A DNA stretch of 64,000 nucleotides from Stereocaulon alpinum (lineage: Eukaryota > Ascomycota > Lecanoromycetes > Lecanorales > Stereocaulaceae), in NCBI GenBank assembly GCA_018257865.1, contig JAEUBA010000008.1, forward strand, positions 558,001 to 622,000, read 5' to 3'. The position numbers and the translations under genes are program-made. This document shows, piece after piece, positions 19,606 through 31,804 of the stretch (position 1 is the first letter of the stretch; every line of letters begins with the position of its first letter). Under the pieces are notes generated by a model. That model was not told where the DNA came from. It saw only the letters and a program-made list of their open reading frames with translations, and ran no database searches.

Positions 19606-22600
19606 ATGAGCGGCGCTGAGGCTCTGGCCGTAATAGGCGTTATTGCCAGTATCGCTTCGCTGGTAGATGTCAGCCTTAAATGGATCTCACACGTCAAGAA
19701 AGTTTACAAGGATGGGAAAACTGTACCGGAGGCGTTGAAAGAACTAGAGAGCACCTTACCGCTCCTGACAAGAATTCTACAACAGACTCAAGAACTCATT
19801 GTTGAACAGCAATTAGATGAAGAGACTTGTAAAGCTATACGTCCAACTGTCAATACCTATGAGAGCAAACTGAATGAAATAAACCGCATTCTCGAAAGCA
19901 CGGCTGCCTCTGATGGAGCATCCAGACGACGACGTCTGTGGAAGGCGATTTCTAGTCCAGATCAAGAGCGAAAGGTGGAGAAGTTGACAGGTTTTGTTCG
20001 GGGGTATATTCCACTTCTGGCATGTCAGCATATCATGGTAATCAAAACGAAAAATTGCGATGTATCTGCCCTTTTGAAGAAGAAGGAGGAAGATGCTGAA
20101 AGAGGTATGAATTGAGAAGCCTTTCGAATTCTTACTACTGATAGCCGGAAACTGACACCCGGCCAGATCTGCTACACTCACTATCCTTTCGCAGCATGGA
20201 CCATCGGTACTATGCAATCGAGGCTCCACTTCCAGAAACTTGCACATGGCTGCTTGACAATACACCCTTTCGATCCTGGTCTAATACAACCGCCAAACTA
20301 ACGCCACAACAGCGTTTTCTATGGCTCAAAGCCAAGGCTGGAGCAGGAAAGTCAACATTGATGAAAGCTACATTTGAAAAAGTGCGGCATCGTGAGGTGA
20401 ACTCTATTTCGACAGCCTTTTTCTTTAACGCCAGAGGGCAACCCGACGACATGTCTTACAGCGGACTGTTAAGCTCTCTGCTTTTCCAACTTCTTACACA
20501 ACGTCGATCACTCATACGGCCCTTACTCGAGGGCTCTGTCTTTCGGCTTTCAACCAAACGGGATGACTGGAAATGGGACCTTTCCGAACTCAAGGCGATG
20601 TTTTCACACTGTATCCGCAGTCTGCAAAGCGAAATTCTCCTTATATTCATCGATGCACTTGACGAATGCGCTGAAGAGGAAGCCCGATCTATTGTCAAAT
20701 ATCTCAAGCAATTGTTACTGTCGCTAGACTGCGAACACGCACGCGTCTGCATATCAAGCAGATTTTATCCTCACATTACAGCCGAATGCCAAGAGATTGA
20801 TATGAATGACGGTGTTACAAATGACATAGTGACATACATCGCCTCCTCTCTTCCAGAACAGTTGGATGGTCGGGATTCCGCCGCGATCAAACAAAAGATC
20901 ATCGAAAAAGCTTCCGGTGTATTTCTTTGGGTGGTCCTTGTAGTCGGTGACATTCTTGCGGCCCATGATAGGGAGACGTCGTTCGAGAGTATTATGAACA
21001 TCATTGAACAAGTTCCTGGTAACCTAAAAGATGTCCTAGGTCTGATAATGCAAAAAATCAGGCCCGAATCCCAAGCAAAGATCAATTTGGTCTTCAAATG
21101 GATGTTGCTTGCCTCAGAGCCACTCCATCCTTCAGAGGTAGTCGCGCTTATCAGATTTGATTCTGATCCGACCATTGTCGGTGGAATGGCACCTTTTTCT
21201 TGGGACTTCGAGTCTATGGAAAAGATTATTCGAGAATACTCTGGTGGGCTTCTCGAAGTGAAGTACGCGTCAGTGAGAGGATCAGGCTACAAAACTCGGC
21301 CTTATGTGCAATTCATACACGAGTCCGTGAGGGACTACTTACGCTCTTCCGGTACATTCCGACTCTCTGATGTTTCTAATGATACTTCGTCGCCTCAAGA
21401 TCACCATGGCGAACTTGCAAACGTCTGCATGGATTATCTGTCATGCGTGCCGAACTTTCGGGAAGGCACAATCAACCCCGAAACGATGTTAAAAGACCTC
21501 GGCATATTGATGGACAGGTATGAAATCACAATCGCGGCATGTGAATCTCGACATCGACGAAGAGTGAGAGAGACGGATACGTTCTATCATGAGATGAATA
21601 GCTTCTATTTTGAGATGCGATACCTCGAATCATACATGCCACGAGGTATAGATGATAAAATTTGGAACATACTACCCAAGCAGGAATCCCGTCATCGTCT
21701 GTCCGGCGTCCCAGATACCGAAGAAGAGATTGACGAAGTGCTCCGTCCATATGGATCCGCTCCGCTACCACACACTCTTGGCCAACTTCTTACAGAGTGG
21801 ACCGACAAGCATTTTTCTGCTGCTTGTCAGCTGCTCTCTAAGGCCGCTATGGGCGATGACCGCCTTGAATCGGGTTTCAACAAAGAGGCTGCCCAAAACT
21901 ATGGCCCTCTTAGTAGCTCGTTCCCTTTAATGCGGCGAGCAGTCTGCGAGCTATTCGTGCACGCTCAGAAGGCGAGCAATAAGGGTGAAACGGAAGCTCG
22001 AATCCTGCAGGTACTTGGAGCTCCCAAATCAGCTTCGATGCGAAATATTGCGGATGCTGCGACCATTTTGAGCCAAGAAAGATTCCCACGATATGAAGAC
22101 AATGAACACAAAAATCGAGCGCGTGGAAAATCAAATGTTGGAAGTCCTGAAGCGCGCTCACATGTTCCATTAATTCTACGCCTCTTATCGGCATTTGATC
22201 TAGCTGCCATCTTAGGCGAACATCTACGTTGCTGGCCTGGATATCTGGATGGTGTTGATGGACGCGAGCTACTTCCTCATGCTTTCCAAACTGAAAGTCC
22301 TCACGTAGCCGCCCTATTGTTATACCGGGGGCTCAGAATTGCAATTGAGTCATCCTATACCTCCAAGGCTCGTACGGTGATTACGTGGGACCAGAAATTT
22401 TTGGCTAAGCTTTACTATCATTTAGCGGCATTTGACACCGATAAACGAGAGCTTGCTGATATCGCATCACATCTCCTATCACTTTCAATCACGTTCGGCA
22501 AACTAGAGGCACACCTCATAGAATGCCTGATCGCTAATGGTGCAGACGTCAATGCTCCAAATGACAAAGGTCACTGTCCTCTCATACAAATAGCTAGAGC

Positions 22601-22991
22601 AGATTGGGAACAGTGCGCTGACTTCGTCAAAATCTTGCTTGAGTGCGGCGCAGACCCAAATGTTACGGATTCGTCCGGAAGGGCTTGCCTTCACTACTTG
22701 GCCAGCCGCGCAAACACGACTGGAATCGAGCGCCTACTCAAGGCAAAGCCCATGATCAATATCAAGGACAAACATGGAGAGACTCCTCGGGACTTCGCCG
22801 ATGTGCACGGGAGTGATGATGTCGTTGACCTGTTAACATTGCACGGTGGAAAGTCCGGTCGAGCGATAGATACTGTCCATGAAGCGAAATTGTCCAAAGA
22901 GCATCAAAATTATGACAGCGACCAGTGGGAGCTGAGCGGGAGTGACGATAATTTACCTTGGTATAACGATTCCGCCTCTGAAGGAGGTTAA
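19606..22991 (+). CDS. NLR-like STAND protein: SesA-type N-terminus, NACHT, ankyrin repeats
   Basis: Fungal NOD-like receptor architecture associated with non-self recognition and regulated cell death; activity is inferred from family. Two exons: 19606..20104 and 20167..22991, with a 62-bp phase-1 intron; product 1107 residues. Residues 1-165 (start MSGAEALAVIGVIASIASLV) resemble the SesA/NACHT N-terminal helical domain, which includes TVPEALKELESTLPLLTRIL. The NACHT domain follows, with Walker A KAGAGKST near residue 227 and Walker B LLIFIDALDEC near 324-334, then a winged-helix-like stretch (PLHPSEVVALIRF) and a long helical region. Near 960-1065 there are three to four ankyrin repeats (ANGADVNAPNDKGHCPL, ECGADPNVTDSSGRACLHYL, NIKDKHGETPRDFA). 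The tail is acidic. The gene looks intact. Confidence 0.93.
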
Positions 22992-24761
22992 GCCAAAGTG
23001 GAGGAGACGAAGTGATTCAGGGGAGATATGCCTGTGAGCAATCACAATGCTTGAGAGACGTTCCAAGGAACATCGCGCACATTCCTGGTAATCACATGAA
23101 AATAACTTTCAGTCTCTTCCTCTGCCCCCTACTTCATTTGTCAGCATGATCCTTCAACGCGCTGGGACTAGCGAGCCGTCTGTCCCCCCTCCCCCTCCCT
23201 TTTTTTTCTATATAGTCTGTCTTTCCAGACTGAACCATCCCACGATTGGAAACTCTATGCTCCTAATCAAAACTACTCCGCGAAGGCGCAGGCAAATTGT
23301 TCATAGGCAACAGAAGCCATTCTACTTTGGAAGAATTGTAAAGACGAACCACTGAGCTAAGGGCGTTGCATAAATAGTCGTGGCAAGGCATACGCTCTTA
23401 AGACGAGTGGAGCAAACACGGTCCCGCCACTGATCCCAAAATTCTAGATAGGTCTACTATATCCGACGTGTATCAAGCTAGGAGGTTCTGTTCTTATGAA
23501 TTGGATACCGTGCATTAATCATATCAACTGCGTGGTCTGGATGGGAAAGGTGAAGCTTGGCCACAGGGAACCTTCTTAAAGAGTGAGTATAGGGGAGTAG
23601 AGGGGGAGCACAGGGGAGCACAGGGGAGTATAGGGGAGTAGAGGGGGAGCACAGGGGAGCACAGGGGAGTATAGGGGAGCAGGAGGAAGCAGGAGGGAGC
23701 AGGAGGGAGCAGGTTTGATTGGTAGCTCGGTGAGGTAGAAGAAGGATGTATTGTCTAAGAGGTAGGTGGCCACAACTCGTAATGCTGTATTCTTTGCGGC
23801 TGGAGCCACGCGAGTCTTGGGTGGACTTCTCCCGGCCCGGGGACTGAGGTATGGAGAATCGAGATCCGAAAGGCTGGGATCTGTTATGCTGGTTTTCGGT
23901 GTACCGAGTGTAAGCAGAACGAGAGTCCGAGCGTGAAGTGTCGAATACTGGGTATCTTGGGCCCCGGTGTGTTGGGATTCGGTCTATTGAGAAATGGGAG
24001 TTTGTGCCATCTTGTTGTTTCGATTTTGTGGCGGATCCATATATGGACTCTGTATTAGCTGGCCTCCCTCGTTCAGAAGATCGCCTGCTTGAGAGGCAAT
24101 ACTTCAGAATTGATGGTTTTCCAAGATCACAGAAACGGTTTGACGAAAGAGGCGCCAAAAAAAACGACTCATTGTCGTAGCACTTCCCCTTTGGGAAACT
24201 TCTTTCACCGTTGGACTTTCGTGATTTGTCATCTGCGTCAGATCTAGGCACACCGTGGTCGTATCTGCTCAGCAGGAGCTCGAGATCAACAGGTTTCGAG
24301 TAGAAAGAGCAGGAAATGAGTCAATCTTTCGTGACGATTGAGTGACAATTTGAACCTTTAATACTCAATGGAGCTATGCAGGGATGTATTGCTGCTCCGA
24401 GGTCGAGTAGTGGATACAGCTGTAGTATACGAGCTCTGGTCCTGTTGAGTGTGACATCCAGACAAATGCTGATTTATCGGGTCTGAGACGACTCAGAAGT
24501 ATGGCCCTTTGGGCACCTGCTTGTGATTGCCCCAGTTGAGAGCTAAAGGCTGGCGGCATCAGTCAAAGCGACGGCTGCGTGCAGCAAGTCTGAGACAGTG
24601 CTAAATGCGTTCACCGATAGGTATGATTTGTGAGACTCCAACTTGGCATATGATGCATGTAATGGCGGCATATTATTCCTGCGTCTTCGATTCGCCATAG
24701 TTCAGTCCTTATCTTGCACGAAAGTCAATCGTTCTCCAATTCCACGTCGATAAAGCCAACC
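22992..24761. other. Intergenic region containing a G-rich minisatellite
   Basis: 1.8 kb with no supported gene. A 257-codon minus frame (23478-24251) lacks an ATG near its start and runs through the minisatellite, so I do not call it. A plus-strand polypyrimidine/T tract lies near 23175-23205. Confidence 0.5.
23586..23713. repeat. Minisatellite: 41-bp unit built of ~10-bp AGGGG modules
   Basis: Two identical 41-bp units (23586-23626 and 23627-23667) are followed by a partial third. The array then decays into 10-bp modules of AGGAGGGAGC type up to 23713. Each 41-bp unit contains four modules spaced 10, 11, 10 and 10 bp, every one carrying AGGGG (CCCCT on the other strand). The G runs could form G-quadruplexes. 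Confidence 0.9.
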
Positions 24762-25321
24762 ATGCATCTGGCACCCTTACTCTATTGGATTCTCCCCAAC
24801 CTCGTGATCCACGGAGGAGCCATCGCCAACGCTCAGATGTTCGTTTCACCTCTTCCCTTCTCCGAATTTAGCATCGCTGATATACGCAGGACTGCTCCGT
24901 ACGACTCCAATAGTGCTGCACTTGCGATTATATCCCAGAACTACCCAGCATCAACCAGCACCTAAGCTATCATCACAGGAAGGGCGGTTGCACAAATGAT
25001 AGGCAACACGTCCATGGAGACGGAAGGTGTAGCGACTGCTAGCTTCTCTGGAGCGAATGCTCCCGAAATCTCGTCTTCGGCACCAATAAGTACGGCGTTG
25101 TATGCAACGATCAACTCAACCGTCATAGGAAATGCTACAAATGTAAATTCAGGAAGGAGTCATTGCAAGAGCTGATGTACTAATGTACTTTGCAGCTGAA
25201 AACGACCAAAAACAGTGGCCCGACTCCTACGAGTTCCACAAACGGATTTGCTGTTACTCGTCATGTTCCTCTGGCTGCTGCTGGGATGGTGGGCTTGATG
25301 GGTCTGCTTGCTGCGTTGTGA
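24762..25321 (+). CDS. Small GPI-anchored secreted protein, with an in-frame stop or an extra intron
   Basis: The start MHLAPLLYWILPNLVIHGGA looks like a signal peptide (cleavage near ANAQ). A 53-bp intron at 25143-25195 (GTAAAT donor, TACTAAT branch, TTTGCAG acceptor) joins a final exon 25196..25321. That exon ends TRHVPLAAAGMVGLMGLLAAL, a typical GPI-attachment tail after an S/T/N-rich segment. The region between, rich in Ser, Thr, Ala and Asn, stays in one frame except for a TAA at 24963-24965. Either the gene is a young pseudogene, or translation reads through. A third option is that a 66-bp intron at 24913-24978, with a weak GTGCTG donor, removes the stop and keeps the frame. Product 146-168 residues depending on the model. 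It would sit at the plasma membrane or wall; no known family. Confidence 0.62.
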
Positions 25322-26309
25322 TGGAGGCCAAGAAATTTCACCGTCGATGATTGACCGAATCTGTTGAAGGTATGTGATAGAGCACAGCAAGGCTAGTGGT
25401 AATTCGTATTCACAATAGATCCTGTTTCTCAAGGTTCAGATCATAAAGAACGTGCTAACAGATAACTGTTACCGCTCGTCATTCCACGGACTGAACGTAT
25501 GAGAAGACGAATTGAGCACACTGACTTCAATCTTTGAGCATGTTCGAGCTACCATTTCTTATAATGCAAGCTCTGAATCTTGCACGCCCAGTCAATCCAT
25601 GCCTATGCGCAGGCCCCACTCCGACATTGGCAAAGCTCCTTTCCACATGCGACTCGTGCCTTAGCGAGTAGATGATACTTCCGTAAATCACGATCAAAGC
25701 TCGCTTTTGAAGAACAGCGTCTGCTGAGTGCGATTCGTTCAATTACTCTGTCCCTTTTCATCTTCTCGCAACACTGTCACAATTGCCTGGAATGCACCGT
25801 TTGGCCTGTTATCGCACAGCTCATCTTGCCTTGCCTCAAGAGCACGCTACAACAGCACACCACGACTTTGTCTGGCACGCTGATCCCGTCTCTGTATGGA
25901 GGAACTGTCGTAGCCTATGGTGGAGTAAGTACCGAGTCAGAGATAGACCCCCATAAATTAGTGGACCTGTGTGAGTAGTGGGTGCTTTCGAGAGCGATAG
26001 TGAAGAGTAGCCGAAGCGGAATTTGGGAGCTCGAACTTTTTATCCCTCTGGTGGAGGTCATCATAACGTGACGACGAGTATCACATCAAGCACGGTCTTT
26101 CTCATCAGCAATGGATATCTGTGAATTTCAGCGTCAATGATGAGCCATTTGTATAAGTCACATGTGCCAGTAAAGCACCTTCATGACCTTGACTTGACTA
26201 TGAGCATAACATGCACTCTACCTTTGATGGTTTCGTAGGGAGAACCAACCATTCATTCATGAAGTAAACAGCAAATCCTCCCATCAAATTACCATTCCAA
26301 CGTGCGGCT
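25322..26309. other. Intergenic region, nothing recognised
   Basis: Only frames below ~100 codons, none with a motif. It separates the GPI gene from the 3' end of the F-box gene. Confidence 0.5.
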
Positions 26310-28197
26310 TCACAGGATCGGCTCCTTCGGGCACGCACTGAGGAGGTCAAACGGTCTTTCGATGTTCCCAAAGATCCCAGGCTCATCCTTCCGTGCCATG
26401 CGAAATGTACACTTAGCCGACCCCAGAGGCTGTCTGCAGAGCAGCACATTTCGATCATGGTAACGACCGAGCTCACCATGTGAGAAATCCCCAAAAGCTA
26501 GGACCCGAAGTTGTGGTAAGCCCGTAGAGCCGAAGGCCCACTGAGCGAATTCGAAGACATCGACGCACGCACTAATGTTCTTTGAGGCGTCTCCACGCTG
26601 ACGTCCCTTAACAGTAGCTTGTCCTTCTTCGATCCACGTCAACATCTGGAGAATCCCAGCCATCGAGACCGCCGGACCTGAGCGCCTGAAGTGTAATATC
26701 TTGAAGGTGGGTTCCAGGGTCCAGTGTTCAATATGTGACTTCAGGCTTGCTGGGTGGTCGTAGACCCCAATAGACTCTAAGGCCGGGCTGGTTAAGAGTT
26801 TCAGGTCATCCTTAATGGGAGGATGTTTCCTCGTCATGCAGACGTCCTGGAGCTCCCCATTACGGACTTCTCGTTCTTGAAAGGTAAAACATCTCATTGT
26901 TTCTTGATGATTTGCAGCAGCTTCCCAATATCTTTTCGTAGATACGGTAAGCTTGACTAGGAGGTGAAGTTGCCTGAGACCTTTGAAGTAATGTAAGAAC
27001 GTAGTCAATGGTGATGATATCCCATCCTTCGTTGCGGTATCATCTATAACGAGCTCAAGGAAAGACAACCCGATCGGCAGCCCAGAATCTACGGCGTATT
27101 CCAGAAGTAACGCAGTGCTAGCGCAATTATGAATGGTCAGGGATTGTAGTTGGGAGATACTCAAAGCGTGCTGGAAGCATTCGATGGCTGTACCCAGGGA
27201 GGCCACGGACAATGAGAGACTTTTGAGTCTTTTTCGGACGGTTGTAGTGCCATCCCCAGCCATGTGTAGCACGGACTCGATGAGTGAGCTCGTAGCATTA
27301 TGGTACCCTGGCCAATGATGTTCGGCCATGCGCCAACTGCTGAAGCCAAGCTCTAATTTTTCTAAGGTACCTGGATTCGCTCTGAGAAAGTGCTGGAGTG
27401 TTCGAATCTCAGACTCGAGTCTGATTCCCTTCCATGAAAGACTGCGAAGTCGCTTGAAGTTGCTAAGCACAACTACCTCCGGTGTAAAAGGGCCGAAGTG
27501 GTACAAGCCCCATGACATCGTGTTGGGCAATGGGTCCGTCGAAGCGCCTGTAACCAGAACGAGGGTTTCGATCCCTGGTTGAACATTGGGAAGATAGCCA
27601 TTAGGGCCTAGCAATGCTTCTGGGATACAACATCCTAGTTCCCACCTGCTGTGTGTTAGTGAATAATCCTTCGAGAGATTGCTAGGAAATTACCGGAAGC
27701 TAAGAAGACTACCTTGTTGCAATTGTCGCATCAGTGGCATGAGCTTGATCCCCAGTGCCTGCACTCCATTGCAGTAACGCTCTAGTCCTGCGCAGTGCAT
27801 TTGATCAGGGCATCCATTCGTGACATCTGGGTCAAATACTGCAATTGTAGCTCTATGCGGGCAGCGGCTCTCAATGCATTCATTGAAAGGGGCTTTCAGT
27901 TCCACATGCTTGACCCATTTGAAGCATCCAAGAGGGGCTGATTTTCCAAGGCCTTCAAATGGCTTGTGGTCAAGAGCGAGTAGGCAAAATTCATTTGCGC
28001 GGATGTCGATTGTGGCAAATAGTATTGGAGTAACAACTTTGCAGAGCGTTTTGGAGGCTGAGCGGAATGATATGAGGTCATTGCGCGACACAATCTTAGC
28101 TGTTAGTCTCCGTGCCGACGAGCTCCTTAAGTTGGGGAGAGAGTCATACCTGCTTCGCGACTTCTTCTAACAGTTCATTTGGTAGGGTATCCAGCAT
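26310..28197 (-). CDS. F-box protein with leucine-rich-like C-terminal region
   Basis: Probable substrate receptor of an SCF ubiquitin ligase. Three exons: 28197..28150, 28094..27694 and 27645..26310 (or from 27648, since the acceptor is a CAGCAG doublet). Product is 594-595 residues. The F-box is split by intron 1: MLDTLPNELLEEVAKQ joins IVSRNDLISFRSASKTLCKV across a 55-bp intron with a GACTAAC branch point. Intron 2 uses GTAATT and a CACTAAC branch point. Downstream repeated elements such as RLRSLSWKGIRL, RLKSLSLSVASLG, QLQSLTIHNCAS and GLRQLHLLVKL look like irregular leucine-rich repeats. Such families expand quickly in fungi; the target is unknown. The fit of all three exons makes the model reliable. 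Confidence 0.85.
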
Positions 28198-28788
28198 CTT
28201 GGGGCGTTAGACAAAGTTCCAACAACTAGTCAGGTGTTATTGCAATCACGCCGAATTAGCATACAACTAGGTCATTGAGCAGCTAGATGTTGTTGGGCAT
28301 GAAAGATCGAATAGTGTGTTCGGCGGCCACTGTAATGCTGGATCTTGACCTAATGCGAAGGCAGAAGCTGTGAACCCGCCGGATCTCTGTAATGGATGGC
28401 TCTGACTGGATTGTTGTCGTAGGGAACAACAGTGAGTTGAAGGACGATGGGATCACTGCATAGGCCAAGAGGATACAGCTGTGTGTAGATGCTCAATTCA
28501 AATCTTCAAGAAGTGAGGAGATTCAAGGGCGGTGGGATATGCGGACGTTTTGCAAGTGCCGTAGTCGTTCACCTTCACTTTCTGTTCGATTTCTCTCACT
28601 CGGGTTCAGTCCCAGAGCGATTCTCTGGCTTCACTACGATGGAACGCATCAAAAACCTGTATAGTATCACCTCGCTCATTAAAGTCGGTACTGGAGGATT
28701 AAAATTCCAGCAATCGGCTCAGCACTCATTCAAGGGACTCTAAAACCTACTTGATCACCATTCTGTAGCTCACTGCGAGCCTCAAATA
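28198..28788. other. Intergenic region, nothing recognised
   Basis: 591 bp upstream of the F-box gene and downstream of a small minus-strand gene. Short frames only. Confidence 0.5.
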
Positions 28789-29155
28789 CTAGCCAGTGAC
28801 CAAGTAGTCAGAGGAGTGGCACTTGCAAGACCTCGAAACGCAGTGATCTCTCCAGACCAAAACATCCTCGGGAGCTGGCCTCGTACCATCGCTATCGACG
28901 GTAATTCGCATATCCGGAGTGTTCACTCCGCCTTCCGGGCAACGATTGTGCTTGGAACAACGTGCATACAGAGAGAAGTGAAGCCCTAAATTGACTCGGA
29001 AGACGACCTGCTCACTCAGTAATGTGACCATGACACAGCTTTGAGAGCCGACAAATGTCACTGAAAGCGTTAATATGCTCTTTCCTGCCAGATGTGTACT
29101 CCAAGCTTTTACATGTATGGCAAGTCAAAGGGCAACGGTCCAGGGTCTTGAGCAT
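28789..29155 (-). CDS. Possible small two-exon protein, unknown
   Basis: Tentative model: exon 29155..29113 beginning MLKTLDRCPLTCHT, a 52-bp intron with GTAAAA donor, TATTAAC branch and TTTCAG acceptor, then exon 29060..28789; product 104 residues. The two pieces join in frame, and the second frame has no ATG of its own, which favours the spliced model. Eight cysteines in 104 residues (for example ARCSKHNRC and RSCKC) but no signal peptide. No family recognised. It could be a gene remnant. Confidence 0.38.
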
Positions 29156-29580
29156 TATCAAAATTTATTGGAGCGCGGAATGATGCTATGAAGGCTTCAC
29201 TAGGCATATACATGCAGCCGTACTCCTAGTCTCTGCGAGCGAGTGAAATTGTAGAGATTTGCACGGTTCTTTGAGCTTAGAAAAAGCAAATTCCTGGGTG
29301 CCAGGTGGGTTGAGTCCAGGGGTAGAATGAAGAAAGAAGCATGAAGTAACCCAGGGTGCCCTCGGGCCGGCTTTTCGGGGCGCTGCCGCCACTGACGTAC
29401 GCTCCTGGGCTTGGCTGCTGGACCTACGTTGCCGCTTTACCAATGTATACAAGCTCTTCGTCCCTAATTGTTTGCTTTTCATCCACTCATGAGCCTCTTC
29501 TGTGTTTCTGAGACTTCATATGCTTGCTTATCGTCTTGCAAACGAAAGAAATACCGAATGCCCGATCTAGAACCTCCATG

Positions 29581-30332
29581 CTAGCCAGATACAATTGCAT
29601 TTTCAGCAGGACTTTTACCCTCCAAAGCTGCCCTACCATCCCGATCAACGACTCCAGTCCCAATTTTCAGCGCAGGCACCCGCTCACTCTCCTGCCAATA
29701 CAACTGATACACAAACTCGCGGTTCAGAACCTCCAGCGGCAAGAATCCAGGTTCCGTCGTGACCTGTCTAAGTCTTCTCACAACACGCACGAGATCGCGA
29801 AAAGATCCTCTTTGCCGCCACGGTCCTTGGATCCAGGTAATCCTCACGGGACTGAGGAGCGGGCGTTGAGGGTTCCAGTATCCGTATGCGAGCCTTGATG
29901 GGTGTTCTTCCGCGTGACCGCTGTCGATTCTCGATTGGAGGTCGTTGATTGCGTATGCGTAAAGACCTTGGACACTGGCGTAGGGCATGCATTGGCGAAA
30001 ACTGGAGAGCTGGAGCGAAAATTTTGTTTCTGGGATGGATATGCTGAAATAATTGATTGTAGAGTTGCTGGAATTGGTATGTTATTGGATGATTCGGAGA
30101 TCGCAGCAAGTTCGACCTACGTATGTGCTACATCCACTTTGTTATCGTACGGCTCAAGTAAGGTCTCGTCTGCCGTTGGACAGCCGACTTGAGCCTCACT
30201 GGACAATAGAAACGGAATACCAGTGGAAGTGTTGTTGTGATTCACCACGAGGTCAGAAGTTGGAGCAGCCGCTGTCAAAATGACATACAAGATGTAGAAC
30301 AAGCTGAAGATAGAGTGGTCAAAGAATAGCAT
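29581..30332 (-). CDS. Secreted protein of unknown function
   Basis: Two exons: 30332..30121 and 30043..29581, with a 77-bp phase-2 intron (GTAGGT donor, TTTCAG acceptor); product 224 residues. The start MLFFDHSIFSLFYILYVILT followed by AAAPTS is a clear signal peptide. No later membrane segment. The mature part has an acidic first third and then RQCMPYASVQGLYAYAINDL, LAYGYWNPQRPLLSPVRITW and a C-terminal REFVYQLYWQESERVPALKIG. There are two cysteines (VGCPT and RQCM), which could pair. No known domain recognised; it could be an effector-like or cell-surface protein. The G+C skew flips inside exon 2 near 29850. The flanking 29156-29580 stretch shows no gene. Confidence 0.7.
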
Positions 30333-31804
30333 GGTGATGTACGATTTCGGAAAGAAAGAAGCGGACACTGATCATATAAGCCTATCCGTGGGCCCCCGTC
30401 GAAGCCATGGGGAATGACAACATGGAATGCATTAGCGATGTCTTCATTCGAAACGTCAGGCACGAGGCGTTCTTACCAAGAATCAAGCTCAGGTATAGAC
30501 TATCGCTTGTACAGGAAGTTCAGTCGGGTCGCATGGCACGACATATATCCGTGCCGCTGATGCTGACAGCCGCGAAGGCCGTCATCGAGAGAAAAAGAAC
30601 GTCATACTGATAGAGTGAGACAATAGCAAGAGCGCTTGTTCCTAACTACTACTGCCTAGGCAACGCATGTATTCGTATCATGTCAAACGGGTTCTACCTC
30701 CGCAGACTACACCGTGAAAATTAGACATTCCAAGAACTCGTACTGTAGAGTACTACAACATCGGATATGCTTCATGCTGGTTTCCACTATAAGTGTACGA
30801 TTCGTAGAATCATCAGAGATACTCCAACACATTCTAATGGCTAGGCGTCCGTAGAAAAAGAGACGCACCGCCTCTACGCGAAGTATATTGGGAGCTCTAA
30901 CATCGTGACGTCAAAAATAAGCGCGTTCTTATCTTCACTGCTGCTCCCGTGTTAGATAGAGCTTTCATGTCTCAGGAGCCGGCAACATCAACCTAAAGGC
31001 GCGAATAATGACGTCCGGAGTTCCATGCCGTACCTCACACAACACACCATGGCATTGTCACCTACAAGCCCTCCAGTAACGCAGGACCAAGAGCAATTAC
31101 TCAAATCAGCAAAAAGCTCCAGTGTCATTCCCCCTTTTAGAATAGCGACTAATAGTACAAAACAGCCAGAGTACCATACCTACCACGCAACTATCCGCCG
31201 TAACCTTCGAAACACAAGAACAGTACCCACCAACACACACTAACAAGAGCACAAAGATCCCCGAGCTAGGCGACCGTCATCATCATGCACGAGGAAAGAA
31301 GGAAGGGGAATATGGTAAGACCACAATACTCAGTTAGGATCTGAAAGTGACACATGGTATGCACTAAGCCTATCCGAGTTCCTTTCAACTCCTGCTGTCA
31401 AAGGTCGTCGGTAATCAGGCGGTATCGAAAGGTATCGAACGGTTCGATGACATCTTGTGGTAACGAGTAAGGATACTCTGGCGCTGGGCTTTGCCAAAAG
31501 AAAAAGGAAAAGGGGGGGGGGATTAGCCTTGGTACTGAGTCCAGATGACACGGCGTCTCGACGAGTAGTGGGTCTCTTTTCAAGTGGAGCACACCATCTA
31601 GAAGTCGCTGACAATGCTTTCATTGTCGTGTAAAATCATTAGCTGCAGCCAACTGCTCAAGGCTACCTCACAGCTGACTAGGATATTCTAGCCAAATACT
31701 ACCTTTTGCGATGCCCAAATAGTCATTGTTATTATTTTCATGATGTGCAAAGCCATATTCATCTCTTCCTCATCCTGTCCAATCCGCTTCCGGCAATGGC
31801 AAAG
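30333..31804. other. Intergenic region, nothing recognised
   Basis: 1.5 kb with short frames only. A 10-base G run lies near 31513. No repeats or RNA genes noticed. Confidence 0.5.

Noticed and set aside
23478..24251. 257-codon minus-strand frame through the minisatellite
   Set aside because: No ATG near its start, low-complexity content, and the repeat lengthens it artificially.
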